Source of the DNA: Spirosoma endophyticum
Lineage (GTDB): Bacteria > Bacteroidota > Bacteroidia > Cytophagales > Spirosomataceae
Length of the DNA stretch: 64,000 nt
Direction of reading: 5' to 3'
Assembly (NCBI RefSeq): GCF_900112365.1
Contig: NZ_FOLQ01000003.1
Span: 651,746-715,745, forward strand
The notes below the pieces were generated by a model. It was not told where the DNA came from. It saw only the letters and a list, made by a program, of their open reading frames with translations, and made no database searches. Positions 45,608 to 53,819 of the stretch are shown here, one piece after another. Made by a program: the position numbers and the translations under genes. Positions within the stretch are counted from its first letter, which is position 1, and every line of letters begins with the position of its first letter.

Positions 45608-45741
45608 CAGGGGTAGGAATTAATTTTGGTTACTTATTTAAATAAGACAATCTAATCTTCTATTAATTATTTCTTAATAAAAAATTAATAAAGTGTCTGA
45701 CTAGGTATATCTACTACTATTTTCAGATATGGGTGAAAAAA

Positions 45742-45773
45742 TTTGGAAATATGAAAAGCACTATTCACCTTTG
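45742..45773 (+). promoter_or_regulatory. Candidate Bacteroidota-type promoter
   Basis: TTTG at 45742-45745 and CACCTTTG at 45766-45773, spaced by 20 bases. This approximates the consensus TTTG-N19-TAnnTTTG, with one mismatch in the TA pair. It points toward the short frame at 45820 and the PhyH gene; the resulting leader would be about 340 bases. Confidence 0.35.
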
Positions 45774-45819
45774 CCTATCAAACTAACAGAGTAAGTGGAA
45801 TTAACTTAACCTTACAGAT

Positions 45820-45912
45820 ATGGTATCTTATCAACAACCGCTGGTTTTTACGTATCAAAAGGTGTACAAGGTATCCTTCGTCATTCCCTCTATGATGGAT
45901 ATGTGTTGTTAA
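45820..45912 (+). CDS. Possible 30-residue leader peptide
   Basis: ATG-started frame of 31 codons ending in stop, about 45 bases after the candidate promoter. The product has aromatic and hydrophobic residues and ends M-M-D-M-C-C. No ribosome binding site is evident, which is common in this phylum. It could be a leader peptide, a small secreted peptide or chance. Confidence 0.2.
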   Translation: MVSYQQPLVFTYQKVYKVSFVIPSMMDMCC

Positions 45913-46123
45913 CCATCTCGTTTGTTCAGTGAAGCCCTACCTTCGCTTGATTCGTATCACCTATTTTTTAGTTTTCTGGCTTTCAAGCGACCTCACTACA
46001 GTTTATTCGTAGGAAAGCATATCTGAATTTTAGCAGCAAACCTCGGTTTGCTTTTCATCATCACAAATACTATACTTAATCTGTATAGTAAATGGTTTAA
46101 GTAAAATTAACTGAATTATTCAT

Positions 46124-46948
46124 ATGTCAATGGTATTATTAGAAGATCCAGCCCCTGTTCAGTCTACCAGCTTGTTAACCACTGAGCAAACGGCCTTTTT
46201 TGACAAAAATGGCTTCCTTCATATCAAGAACTTTGTTGATCACGACGTAGTACAGCTTTTTCTGCGCGAACTACAGCGCGTAGAAGCAAATTGGATTGAC
46301 GAGAAAGTAGATAAAATCAACGGGACACCCATTAAATACGGGCGCGACGAGCATGGGCAGCAAATCGTCCAGCGGTTTGCGTTTGCTTCCTTATTCAGTC
46401 CGGTGTTACACGAGTTTTTGCAGGATGAGCGTCTAAAATCGCTTACTCAACTGCTGCAGCCTTATGAGGGACGTATCGGTGAAGAAGAAAAAGACGGTTT
46501 GGTTGTAAATCACTACGTTCGGACGCCCGAGAGCAACTTCTCGCGGATGGGCTGGCATACCGATAGCCCCCGCGATTTGTTCCTGGGTCACCGAATCCGG
46601 CCCATGCTTAATGTGGGTCTGCACCTGGATGAATGCCCAATGAGTAATGGCGGACTGCGTGTGTTGCCCGGTACGCATAAGCAGAATACACTGCTAACGC
46701 TGTTCCGTAAACGTCAGTTTATCGACCATCGGCCCGACCCCCGCGAGGTAGGATTCGACATCGAAGCGGGCGACCTGACCATCCATAACGGTAGCTTGTG
46801 GCATCGGGTGGAACAGTCGCCAAACTTGGGTGCCGAAAGCCGACGGCGGGTTATGTATATTCCGCTGATTACGGGGGAGTACAAGCCCAAAAGCGCAGCG
46901 AGCAAAACACCATTTTACCATCGGTTTGCGGCTAAAATTCAGAATTAA
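46124..46948 (+). CDS. Phytanoyl-CoA dioxygenase (PhyH) family oxygenase
   Basis: A 274-residue Fe(II)/2-oxoglutarate oxygenase. The facial triad is visible: His145-x-Asp147 in M-G-W-H-T-D and His227 in S-L-W-H-R-V-E, with the 2-oxoglutarate-anchoring Arg in R-R-R-V-M-Y-I-P. Substrate is unknown: PhyH members hydroxylate lipids, quinones or small natural products. It leads a rightward run that includes a di-iron desaturase-family protein and a peroxiredoxin-like protein, so lipid modification is a fair guess but unproven. Confidence 0.88.
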   Translation: MSMVLLEDPAPVQSTSLLTTEQTAFFDKNGFLHIKNFVDHDVVQLFLRELQRVEANWIDEKVDKINGTPIKYGRDEHGQQIVQRFAFASLFSPVLHEFLQDERLKSLTQLLQPYEGRIGEEEKDGLVVNHYVRTPESNFSRMGWHTDSPRDLFLGHRIRPMLNVGLHLDECPMSNGGLRVLPGTHKQNTLLTLFRKRQFIDHRPDPREVGFDIEAGDLTIHNGSLWHRVEQSPNLGAESRRRVMYIPLITGEYKPKSAASKTPFYHRFAAKIQN

Positions 46949-46995
46949 GTATAGTCTCCTAAATTGCTATTGACTAGTTACTCACGGCTTTGCTC

Positions 46996-48216
46996 ATGCA
47001 TTTTAACTGGCTTGCTTTTGCGGTTCCGCTGTTTCTGCTCTTTATAGGGCTGGAATATCTTGTGGCGAAGCGGCAGAAGAAAAATTACTTCCATTTTAAC
47101 AACTCGGTTGCAAATCTCAACATTGGTGTAGGGGAGCGGTTGCTGGATAGTTTTACCGTTGGCGGGTTCTACTTCGTGTACGAGTACCTGCATCAACACT
47201 TTGCGCTGTTCGACATCCAGGCGAATGTGTGGGGCTGGGTTGGTCTGCTCATTGCCACCGATTTTGTCTGGTACTGGTACCATCGGCTGGCCCATGAAAT
47301 CAATGTGTTCTGGGCGGTTCACGTCGTGCATCATCAGAGCGACGATTTCAACTACACAGTTTCGGCGCGTATCACGGTTTTTCAGGCGGTGGTACGTACG
47401 GGATTCTGGTCCATTTTGCCGGTCGTTGGCTTTCCCGCCGAGATGATTACGACGATGCTCCTGATTCATGGACTGTATCCGTTTTTCCTCCATACCCGTA
47501 CGATTGGTAAGCTGGGCTGGCTCGAATACGTTCTGGTAACACCGTCGCACCACCGGGTTCACCACGCCAGCAATCCGCAATACCTGGATAAGAACTATGG
47601 CGATATGTTTATTATCTGGGATAAGCTCTTCGGTACGTTTGCTGAAGAGGAAGAGGAGCCAACTTACGGACTAACTAAACCACTTGACAGCCATAGTTTT
47701 TTATGGCAGCATTTTCATGGCTTGCTCGAATTGCTGATGGCTACCCAACGCGCAACGGGCTGGTCGGCAAAATGGGCTGTTCTATTTGGTCGTCCCGATA
47801 CGGTCGATCCAGGCATTCGGGAAGAACTGGAAAATCGGTTTTTATCGGCCAATGCTGTCGAACGCTCCGTAGCACATAACAAGAGCCGACGCTTTCGGGG
47901 CTACGTTATTGGGCAACTGGCTGGTACGTTGTTGATTCTATTCTCGTTTTTGCTGCTCGATCAGTACGTGCCAGGGTATCTTCAGTTTTTAACCGCTTTA
48001 TTTATTCTACTCACTGCCATCAATTGTGGCGCGTTGCTGGAACAACGGCAGTGGGTACTTTACCTCGAAATTGGTCGGGTAGGTGTACTCTGGCTGGCTC
48101 TATATGCAATACTAGGTGAGCCGATGCTTATCGTATTAGGATACATTGGTGCTCTATCATTCTGGGCTTACTTCTCATTGATCCAGAAACGCTATTTCCG
48201 ACTGATCTACGGATGA
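46996..48216 (+). CDS. Sterol desaturase/fatty acid hydroxylase family membrane protein
   Basis: A 406-residue membrane di-iron enzyme from ATG 46996 (a TTG two codons earlier is open). Histidine boxes are H96-R-L-A-H100, H109-V-V-H112-H113, and further on H-H-R-V-H-H. Hydrophobic helices flank them, and three or four more occupy the C-terminal 120 residues, which is longer than plain hydroxylases. Some such proteins hydroxylate sphingolipid or alkylglycerol chains; either fits a Bacteroidota membrane. Adjacent to the PhyH oxygenase, 47 bases downstream. Confidence 0.88.
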   Translation: MHFNWLAFAVPLFLLFIGLEYLVAKRQKKNYFHFNNSVANLNIGVGERLLDSFTVGGFYFVYEYLHQHFALFDIQANVWGWVGLLIATDFVWYWYHRLAHEINVFWAVHVVHHQSDDFNYTVSARITVFQAVVRTGFWSILPVVGFPAEMITTMLLIHGLYPFFLHTRTIGKLGWLEYVLVTPSHHRVHHASNPQYLDKNYGDMFIIWDKLFGTFAEEEEEPTYGLTKPLDSHSFLWQHFHGLLELLMATQRATGWSAKWAVLFGRPDTVDPGIREELENRFLSANAVERSVAHNKSRRFRGYVIGQLAGTLLILFSFLLLDQYVPGYLQFLTALFILLTAINCGALLEQRQWVLYLEIGRVGVLWLALYAILGEPMLIVLGYIGALSFWAYFSLIQKRYFRLIYG

Positions 48217-48254
48217 TTGGTTGCAACAATCCTAAAAAAGGCACAGGTGGCTTC

Positions 48255-48291
48255 TTCTCCTGAAAAACAGGGGAGGGCTGGGGTGGGGTAA
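48255..48291 (+). repeat. REP-like GC-rich hairpin element
   Basis: CTTCTCCTG pairs with CAGGGGAG around an A-rich loop, followed by a G-rich tail at 48271-48288. Sits between the desaturase and peroxiredoxin-like genes. It looks like a short dispersed repeat, but only one copy was found in this window. Confidence 0.4.
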
Positions 48292-48322
48292 GGCCTTACA
48301 AAACTTTTAAATACATACGCTG

Positions 48323-48937
48323 ATGACACTTGAATTTGAAAACGAATTAGGCGATATTAGAACCGTTAGCACGCAGGAACGACTCCGTACTATTCGGATG
48401 CAGCCGCTGGTAACGGGTGATCTGGCGCCATTTTTCAGCCTTGCCGGAGCCCCAAGCGATTGGCGAGCGTCGGTTTTTGGTCATAAAAATCAGGAGTATA
48501 CTACGTCGGTGCTGGATTTAGTCAGTGCCCGCCCTTTAGTCATTAGTTTTTATTGCCCATGCTGGGGACGGTACGCCCGGCCTTATCTGGATTCACTGGT
48601 TCGTTTGCATCAGCATCTACTTGTCGCTGATGCTGAGTTGGTTGTGTTTTCTGACGAGTCGCCAAAAGTACTGGCGCGGCAAATGAATGGACTGGATTTT
48701 CGGGTGGCTTACGATGCTGAATCGGCTGTAGCGCAACGGTTTGGCGTCTATAGCGAAGATGATCCCGTTTGGGAACGCGTGTCGGGCATTTCGGACGAAG
48801 CCTTTACGCCTGCATTATACGTAATTGGGCCGGATCGCCGGATTGCTTATCATTTCCTGGACGAAAACTTCGATCAGCCGATTGATCAGAATGTCGTTTT
48901 CAACGTCATTCGAGAGTTAAATGATGCGCATTATTAA
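48323..48937 (+). CDS. Peroxiredoxin-like (AhpC/TSA family) protein
   Basis: A 204-residue thioredoxin-fold protein. The site reads F-Y-C-P-C-W-G-R-Y, so a C-P-C replaces the usual T-x-x-C of peroxiredoxins or W-C-x-x-C of thioredoxins. Other landmarks are A-P-F-F-S-L, L-V-V-F-S-D-E-S-P and the C-terminal F-T-P-A-L-Y-V-I-G-P-D-R-R-I. It may reduce peroxides or alkyl hydroperoxides, or act as a thiol chaperone. No signal peptide. It sits among oxygenase and desaturase-type genes, which would fit an antioxidant role. Confidence 0.82.
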   Translation: MTLEFENELGDIRTVSTQERLRTIRMQPLVTGDLAPFFSLAGAPSDWRASVFGHKNQEYTTSVLDLVSARPLVISFYCPCWGRYARPYLDSLVRLHQHLLVADAELVVFSDESPKVLARQMNGLDFRVAYDAESAVAQRFGVYSEDDPVWERVSGISDEAFTPALYVIGPDRRIAYHFLDENFDQPIDQNVVFNVIRELNDAHY

Positions 48938-48980
48938 TTGCCTGCTATACAATCTGAAACGCGTTTAACTTTACTTTCTC

Positions 48981-49958
48981 ATGAAACGAATCAATAAACC
49001 GGCTGAGCCCCTGAATCTCTATTCTGGCTTGTTCTTTGGGGTATGGTTGCTGGCAATGGTCGCATCCGCCGGCTTTCGGCAGGCTTCCGAATCGCACGCT
49101 GCCGGGGTGCGGTCTACCGATGACGGACCGGCCTACAAAGCCCAAATTGACGAGTGGCACCAGAAGCGGGTAAACTCCCTCAAAAGTGAAAACGGCTGGC
49201 TAAATCTGGCGGGATTGTTCTGGCTGAAAGAAGGCAAAAACTCGCTTGGCCGAGGGTCTGATTTCGACGTACCATTTCCTGAAGCCAGCGGCCCGGCAGA
49301 ACTTGGTCAGCTCGTTCTGGAAAAAGGTGACGTTCGGTTTATACCAAAAGCGGGCGCAAACGTTCTGGCTGATGGAAAGCCTATTACAGAATCGGTGGTT
49401 GTTTTTTCGCCCAATAGTAAACCCGCCGTGCTGGAAAATGGCTCGTTACGTTGGGTAATTATCAAACGGGGCGACAAATATGGAATTCGACTACGTGATC
49501 TGGAGAGCCCGTTTTTGAAAGAGTTTACCACCGTTGAACGCTATCCTGTAGACGAAACCTGGAAAGTAAAAGCCAAACTGGAAAAGCCCGCAACCCCGAG
49601 AACCATTCCCATTCTGAACGTACTGGGTCAGGTTACACCGACGCCCTTAGCGGGTACGCTTGTGTTTGAAAAAGACGGGAAAACCTACCGGCTGGATGCT
49701 GTCGGCGAAGAAGGAAAGCTGTTTATTTTGTTTAGCGACCCGACCAATGCTCACGATACGTACGGTGCTGGTCGATTTCTGTATGCTGATAGACCAGCCG
49801 GTGCGGTGGATTCGGATGGGCTGGTAACGCTCGACTTTAATCAGGCTATCAATCCGCCATGCGCGTTTACGCCCTATGCGACCTGTCCGCTTCCGCCCAA
49901 ACAAAACACACTGGCGCTGAACGTAACAGCGGGTGAGAAACGATACGGTGATCATTAA
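48981..49958 (+). CDS. DUF1684-domain protein
   Basis: A 325-residue protein with an N-terminal hydrophobic stretch (L-F-F-G-V-W-L-L-A-M-V-A) that could be a signal or anchor. The DUF1684 hallmarks are W-L-N-L-A-G-L-F-W-L-K-E-G near 70, T-Y-G-A-G-R-F-L-Y-A-D, and the end block L-D-F-N-Q-A-I-N-P-P-C-A-F-T-P-Y-A-T-C-P-L-P-P. Function of the family is not established. Its stop is 18 bases before the next small gene, on the same strand. Confidence 0.9.
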   Translation: MKRINKPAEPLNLYSGLFFGVWLLAMVASAGFRQASESHAAGVRSTDDGPAYKAQIDEWHQKRVNSLKSENGWLNLAGLFWLKEGKNSLGRGSDFDVPFPEASGPAELGQLVLEKGDVRFIPKAGANVLADGKPITESVVVFSPNSKPAVLENGSLRWVIIKRGDKYGIRLRDLESPFLKEFTTVERYPVDETWKVKAKLEKPATPRTIPILNVLGQVTPTPLAGTLVFEKDGKTYRLDAVGEEGKLFILFSDPTNAHDTYGAGRFLYADRPAGAVDSDGLVTLDFNQAINPPCAFTPYATCPLPPKQNTLALNVTAGEKRYGDH

Positions 49959-49976
49959 TGCCGTGGAGTAGGGTAT

Positions 49977-50252
49977 ATGCATAGCGAACGAAATCAGGAG
50001 GGAGCATCGCATTTTCATGGGTTGCCGTATCAGGATCAATTGAATTTTGTCTGGCAGCAGGGTAAACTGCTCGAAGCCCGACGAATTCCCGGTTTTTGGT
50101 TGCATCTGTATTCGGTGAACGCCTTCTTTGTGGAAATGTGGGTTTGCCAGCGTCGGTATGATGTTACGTTAGTCCGGGTGCTGGAAGACCTGCATGAATT
50201 AGAGCCGTACGTTGACAAGATTTCGCTTGAAGGCTTACTCTCAGATCAATGA
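49977..50252 (+). CDS. Small hypothetical protein
   Basis: A 91-residue soluble protein, rich in aromatic residues (F-W-L-H-L-Y-S-V-N-A-F-F-V-E-M-W). No motif is recognised. The frame is ATG-started and lies 18 bases after the DUF1684 stop and 45 bases before the aminotransferase, which suggests co-transcription. The order of strands and helices hints at a small alpha/beta fold, nothing more. Confidence 0.65.
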   Translation: MHSERNQEGASHFHGLPYQDQLNFVWQQGKLLEARRIPGFWLHLYSVNAFFVEMWVCQRRYDVTLVRVLEDLHELEPYVDKISLEGLLSDQ

Positions 50253-50297
50253 TATAGCTTTGTTGGCTTAAAGCCTGCCCAATCAAAAAATCTAGCA

Positions 50298-51485
50298 ATG
50301 CCTACGAATACACCTGCCTGGCCAGCAAGACGGCTTGTGTCGAAACTGCCGAATGTTGGCACGACGATTTTTACCGTTATGTCGAAGCTAGCTACCGAAA
50401 TCGGGGCTATAAATTTATCGCAGGGATTTCCGGGTTTCGATTGTTCGCCCGAGCTGGTGACACTGGTTGAACACTACCTCAGAAAAGGGTTCAATCAATA
50501 CGCCCCGATGACGGGCGTACCCGCTTTGCGGGAAGCACTGGCGCAGAAAACCACTGATCTCTATAATGTTAGTTACGACCCGGAAACGGAAATTACCGTA
50601 ACATCGGGCGCCACCGAAGCGATTTTTGCCGCTGTTACGGCCGTGATACGTCCTGGCCGGGACGCCGGACCGGATGAGGTAATTGTGTTTGAACCCGCTT
50701 ATGACAGCTATGTTCCCGCCATCGAATTAAATGGGGGTGTTCCAGTTTACGTAACGTTAACCCCACCCGATTACACGATTGACTGGGACGTAGTACGTGA
50801 GAAAATTACCGACAAAACACGGCTGATTTTAGTCAATACGCCCCACAATCCAACGGGTCGCGTCTGGACAACCGACGATCTCAATCAATTAGCGAGCGTA
50901 GTGCGTGATCGGGATATCTGGATTGTGAGCGACGAAGTCTATGAGCATATTTTGTTGGACGGAAGGCAACACAATTCGCTTATGACGCATCCTGATTTGC
51001 GGGAACGAACGTTCATTATTGGGTCGTTTGGCAAAACGTTTCACATTACCGGCTGGAAAATAGGCTATTGCCTGGCTCCAGCCGACCTGACAACTGAATT
51101 CAGGAAGATTCACCAGTACCTGACATTCAGCACCGTAACGCCGATTCAGTATGCGCTGGCCGATTACCTGAAAGAGCCTGAGCGTTACCTGAGCTTACCT
51201 GTCTTCTACGAGCGAAAACGAGATTTGTTCCTGGACGGTATTCGTGGTTCCCGATTTACATTCAAACCGGCAGAAGGAAGCTTCTTCCAAACCGTTTCGT
51301 ATGCCGCCATTACCGACGAACCCGACTACGATCTGGCGATACGTCTGACCAAAGAAATTGGCGTAGCTTCCATTCCCGTTTCGGTTTTTTACAACCAGAA
51401 AAACGATTACAAGGTCCTACGCTTTTGCTTTGCGAAAGACGACGCCATTTTGCAGGAAGCCGCTGAACGATTGAGCCGGTTGTGA
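50298..51485 (+). CDS. Methionine aminotransferase (YbdL-like, class I PLP aminotransferase)
   Basis: A 395-residue PLP enzyme. Features: N-L-S-Q-G-F-P-G-F near 39, T-S-G-A-T-E-A near 102, N-P-x-N-P-T-G analog T-P-H-N-P-T-G near 171, S-D-E-V-Y near 211 and the PLP lysine in S-F-G-K-T (Lys246) followed by H-I-T-G-W-K-I-G-Y. This subgroup favours methionine and glutamine with keto acids. A Cys/Met-type PLP lyase lies downstream on the other strand, so methionine handling may be shared, but the operons differ. Confidence 0.92.
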   Translation: MPTNTPAWPARRLVSKLPNVGTTIFTVMSKLATEIGAINLSQGFPGFDCSPELVTLVEHYLRKGFNQYAPMTGVPALREALAQKTTDLYNVSYDPETEITVTSGATEAIFAAVTAVIRPGRDAGPDEVIVFEPAYDSYVPAIELNGGVPVYVTLTPPDYTIDWDVVREKITDKTRLILVNTPHNPTGRVWTTDDLNQLASVVRDRDIWIVSDEVYEHILLDGRQHNSLMTHPDLRERTFIIGSFGKTFHITGWKIGYCLAPADLTTEFRKIHQYLTFSTVTPIQYALADYLKEPERYLSLPVFYERKRDLFLDGIRGSRFTFKPAEGSFFQTVSYAAITDEPDYDLAIRLTKEIGVASIPVSVFYNQKNDYKVLRFCFAKDDAILQEAAERLSRL

Positions 51486-51528
51486 AAGCCCGATCGAGCC
51501 CTATGAGCCAATTTGACTATAGAGTTCA

Positions 51529-52584
51529 TCAACGCGCCGATGTTGTTACTATCGGCGACTGGAATAGGAAATAATCGTAAATCAGACGGCTAACGTGGGC
51601 AATTGTTTGTTCCCGAACGTCTAGTGGTTGGGGTGATGGCCCAACAAATACGGCGATAGCGATATGGCCGGCGTCGCCCGGTAACGTAATAATACCTACG
51701 TCGTCGGTAGCATTGCCGTCCAGCGAGCCCGTTTTGTGGGCGATAATTGTTTCGGGTGGTAAATAACCTTTAAGTCGGTTGAGTCCGCCCCGACACCGCT
51801 GCATAACAGCCAATAACGTATCGCGGCTCGCGGGCGTGATGGCTTTCCCCCGGTAGATTTGGGTTAACAGATTCACCATTGCTTCCGGCGTTGACGTATC
51901 ACGCAGATCATATTTAAATTTATCCTCTGCCGCTTTCAGGGATTCCGGTGTAACGCTTTTTTCCAGATTTTGATAGAAACCTAACGTCCACTGGCTGGGC
52001 GGAGGTAATGTAATGCCCTCTAAATCAGCCAGTAATTGAATAATAGTCCGGTCAACAGACATGCCCTGAATGCCCAGTGTTTTCAAGCGATTCTGAACCG
52101 CTTCGGTGCCCCCTGCCAGTCGAATCAGAATATCCGTAGCGGAGTTATCGCTGATCACCATCATCAACTCCAGCAAATTCTCCACCGACAACTGAACGCC
52201 TGGTTTGGCAAATAAAACGTCGAGTGTGCCGCTTCCCGGATGCAGATCGGATGGCTTCAGTTCGGTCATGGTGCTCAACGACAATTCGCCCTTTTCAATC
52301 TTGGTGAATAATTGTACCGCGATGGCTACCTTAATGGTACTCGCCATGGCAAACCGCTCCTGCAGGTTCAGGCTCACCTGTTTACCGCTTTCGAGGTGAA
52401 CCGCACAAACGCCCACTTTCCCCTTTGCCAGCTTGGCGATACGTTCCAGTTCCTGCTGCAACCGTTGCGACGCTACGTCCGAAACGGCTTTGCCTTGCGC
52501 CCAGGTGGGGCGTATAGAACTGACCGAAAGTGCCAGACTAATAACAAGTATCCAAAGGGTTTTGAAACACGTAATTGATTTCAT
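51529..52584 (-). CDS. Class A beta-lactamase-like serine hydrolase
   Basis: A 351-residue exported protein with a signal peptide ending T-W-A-Q. The serine motif S82-T-I-K85, S145-D-N147 and K284-T-G286 are present and correctly spaced. The omega loop usually carries R-x-E-x-x-L-N (Glu166); here the region 178-230 has an insertion and no such motif before R228-D229-T230. So deacylation may be slow, and a penicillin-binding or peptidase-like role is possible. It stands upstream of no regulator; the PLP lyase gene is upstream on the same strand, 13 bases away. Confidence 0.85.
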   Translation of the reverse strand: MKSITCFKTLWILVISLALSVSSIRPTWAQGKAVSDVASQRLQQELERIAKLAKGKVGVCAVHLESGKQVSLNLQERFAMASTIKVAIAVQLFTKIEKGELSLSTMTELKPSDLHPGSGTLDVLFAKPGVQLSVENLLELMMVISDNSATDILIRLAGGTEAVQNRLKTLGIQGMSVDRTIIQLLADLEGITLPPPSQWTLGFYQNLEKSVTPESLKAAEDKFKYDLRDTSTPEAMVNLLTQIYRGKAITPASRDTLLAVMQRCRGGLNRLKGYLPPETIIAHKTGSLDGNATDDVGIITLPGDAGHIAIAVFVGPSPQPLDVREQTIAHVSRLIYDYFLFQSPIVTTSAR

Positions 52585-52597
52585 AATCGATGGAGGG

Positions 52598-53782
52598 TCA
52601 AGATAAAGAGTCTAGGGCCTGACCTAAATCAGCCATTAAATCTTCTACGTTCTCAATACCCACCGAGTACCGGATCAGGCTTTCGGGGATGCCCAGATGC
52701 GCGCGCTGTTCTTCCGTGAGTTCGACGTGGCTGGTGGTTCTGGGTGGTCCGGCTAACGTACTGACCGAGCCGAGGCTTGCCGCCAGATGCACGAGCTTCA
52801 GTTTTGGCAAAAACTTCTTTACATCTTCGTAGGTGCCATTTAGGGAAAAGCTCATCATCCCACCGAAACCCGACATTTGCGCCTTCGCAATGTCATGGCC
52901 GGGATGTGTTTCGAGACCTGGATAAAATACATCACTGACTTTGGGATGCGCTTTCAAAAAACGGGCGATTTTTAGCGCCGATGCGTTCTGGCGTTCAATA
53001 CGTAATTCCAGCGTTTTCATTCCTCGGGCGATCATATACGCCGGATCGGCCTGGAGGCTGGCCCCGTTGATCTCCCGGAACTGGAACACCTTTTCGACAA
53101 GTTCTTTTTTACCCGCCAACAGGCCACCCATCGCATCTGAATGACCATTCAGGAATTTCGTCGCACTATGAATCACAAGGTCGGCTCCCAGCTTCAGCGG
53201 ATTTTGGTTGATGGGCGTTGCAAACGTATTATCCACTGCCACAATCGCGCCAACCTTCTTGGCAGCTGCCGATAACCGTTTGATATCGACAATCTTAAGC
53301 GTTGGATTGGTTGGTGTTTCGAGGTAGACAACGTCGCAGCCTTTCGCAATTTCAGCCTCGAGTTGTTCGTGATCCGTGGTGTCGCAGAGCGTTACGTTGA
53401 CATTGTATTTCGGCAGGAAATCCAGAAAAAGTCGGCTGGCTCCGCCGTATGTATCCTTAAGCGAAACAACCCGTTTGCCGGGCGTCAGGAACGAAAATAA
53501 CGTATTGCTGATGGCGCCCATGCCCGTAGCGAACGACGTAGCGGCTTCAGCCGATTCCAGAATGCGAATCTTTTCTTCCAGTACGGCAACTGTCGGATTG
53601 GTGTTCCGGCTATAAATGTACCCCTCTGCTTTGCCGGTTGCCACGGCGTGCCATTCATCGAGATCATCGTAGGCAAAAGCAACACTGTTAACAATTGGTG
53701 AGGTAACTGCTCCTTTGAGAAACCGTTCGGTTTCACCACCCCAAACGGTGGCTGTACCAATTTTCTGTTCAGATAAATCCAT
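52598..53782 (-). CDS. Trans-sulfuration PLP enzyme (methionine gamma-lyase/cystathionine synthase family)
   Basis: A 394-residue Cys/Met-metabolism PLP enzyme. It has Y-S-R-N-T-N-P-T near 57, T-Y-G-G near 111, E-T-P-T-N-P-T near 155, D-N-T-F-A-T-P near 184, and PLP Lys209 in H-S-A-T-K-F-L-N-G-H-S-D. The family includes gamma-lyase, gamma-synthase and gamma-cystathionase; sequence alone does not separate them. It is followed after 13 bases by the beta-lactamase-like gene, and preceded by the M20 amidohydrolase with a 37-base gap, so all three could form one leftward transcript. Confidence 0.9.
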   Translation of the reverse strand: MDLSEQKIGTATVWGGETERFLKGAVTSPIVNSVAFAYDDLDEWHAVATGKAEGYIYSRNTNPTVAVLEEKIRILESAEAATSFATGMGAISNTLFSFLTPGKRVVSLKDTYGGASRLFLDFLPKYNVNVTLCDTTDHEQLEAEIAKGCDVVYLETPTNPTLKIVDIKRLSAAAKKVGAIVAVDNTFATPINQNPLKLGADLVIHSATKFLNGHSDAMGGLLAGKKELVEKVFQFREINGASLQADPAYMIARGMKTLELRIERQNASALKIARFLKAHPKVSDVFYPGLETHPGHDIAKAQMSGFGGMMSFSLNGTYEDVKKFLPKLKLVHLAASLGSVSTLAGPPRTTSHVELTEEQRAHLGIPESLIRYSVGIENVEDLMADLGQALDSLS

Positions 53783-53819
53783 TAAATTCAGGTGTTGTGT
53801 TTGTATGACTTGCTGTATA

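Larger units (their letters stand above)
45608..46123. other. Divergent intergenic region (susC leader and PhyH leader)
   Basis: About 515 AT-rich bases between divergent genes. It must contain the leftward susC promoter and the rightward promoter for the PhyH gene. A promoter-like pair at 45742-45773 and a short open frame at 45820-45912 are listed separately. I saw no hairpin, tRNA or repeat in the rest (45913-46123). Confidence 0.5.
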
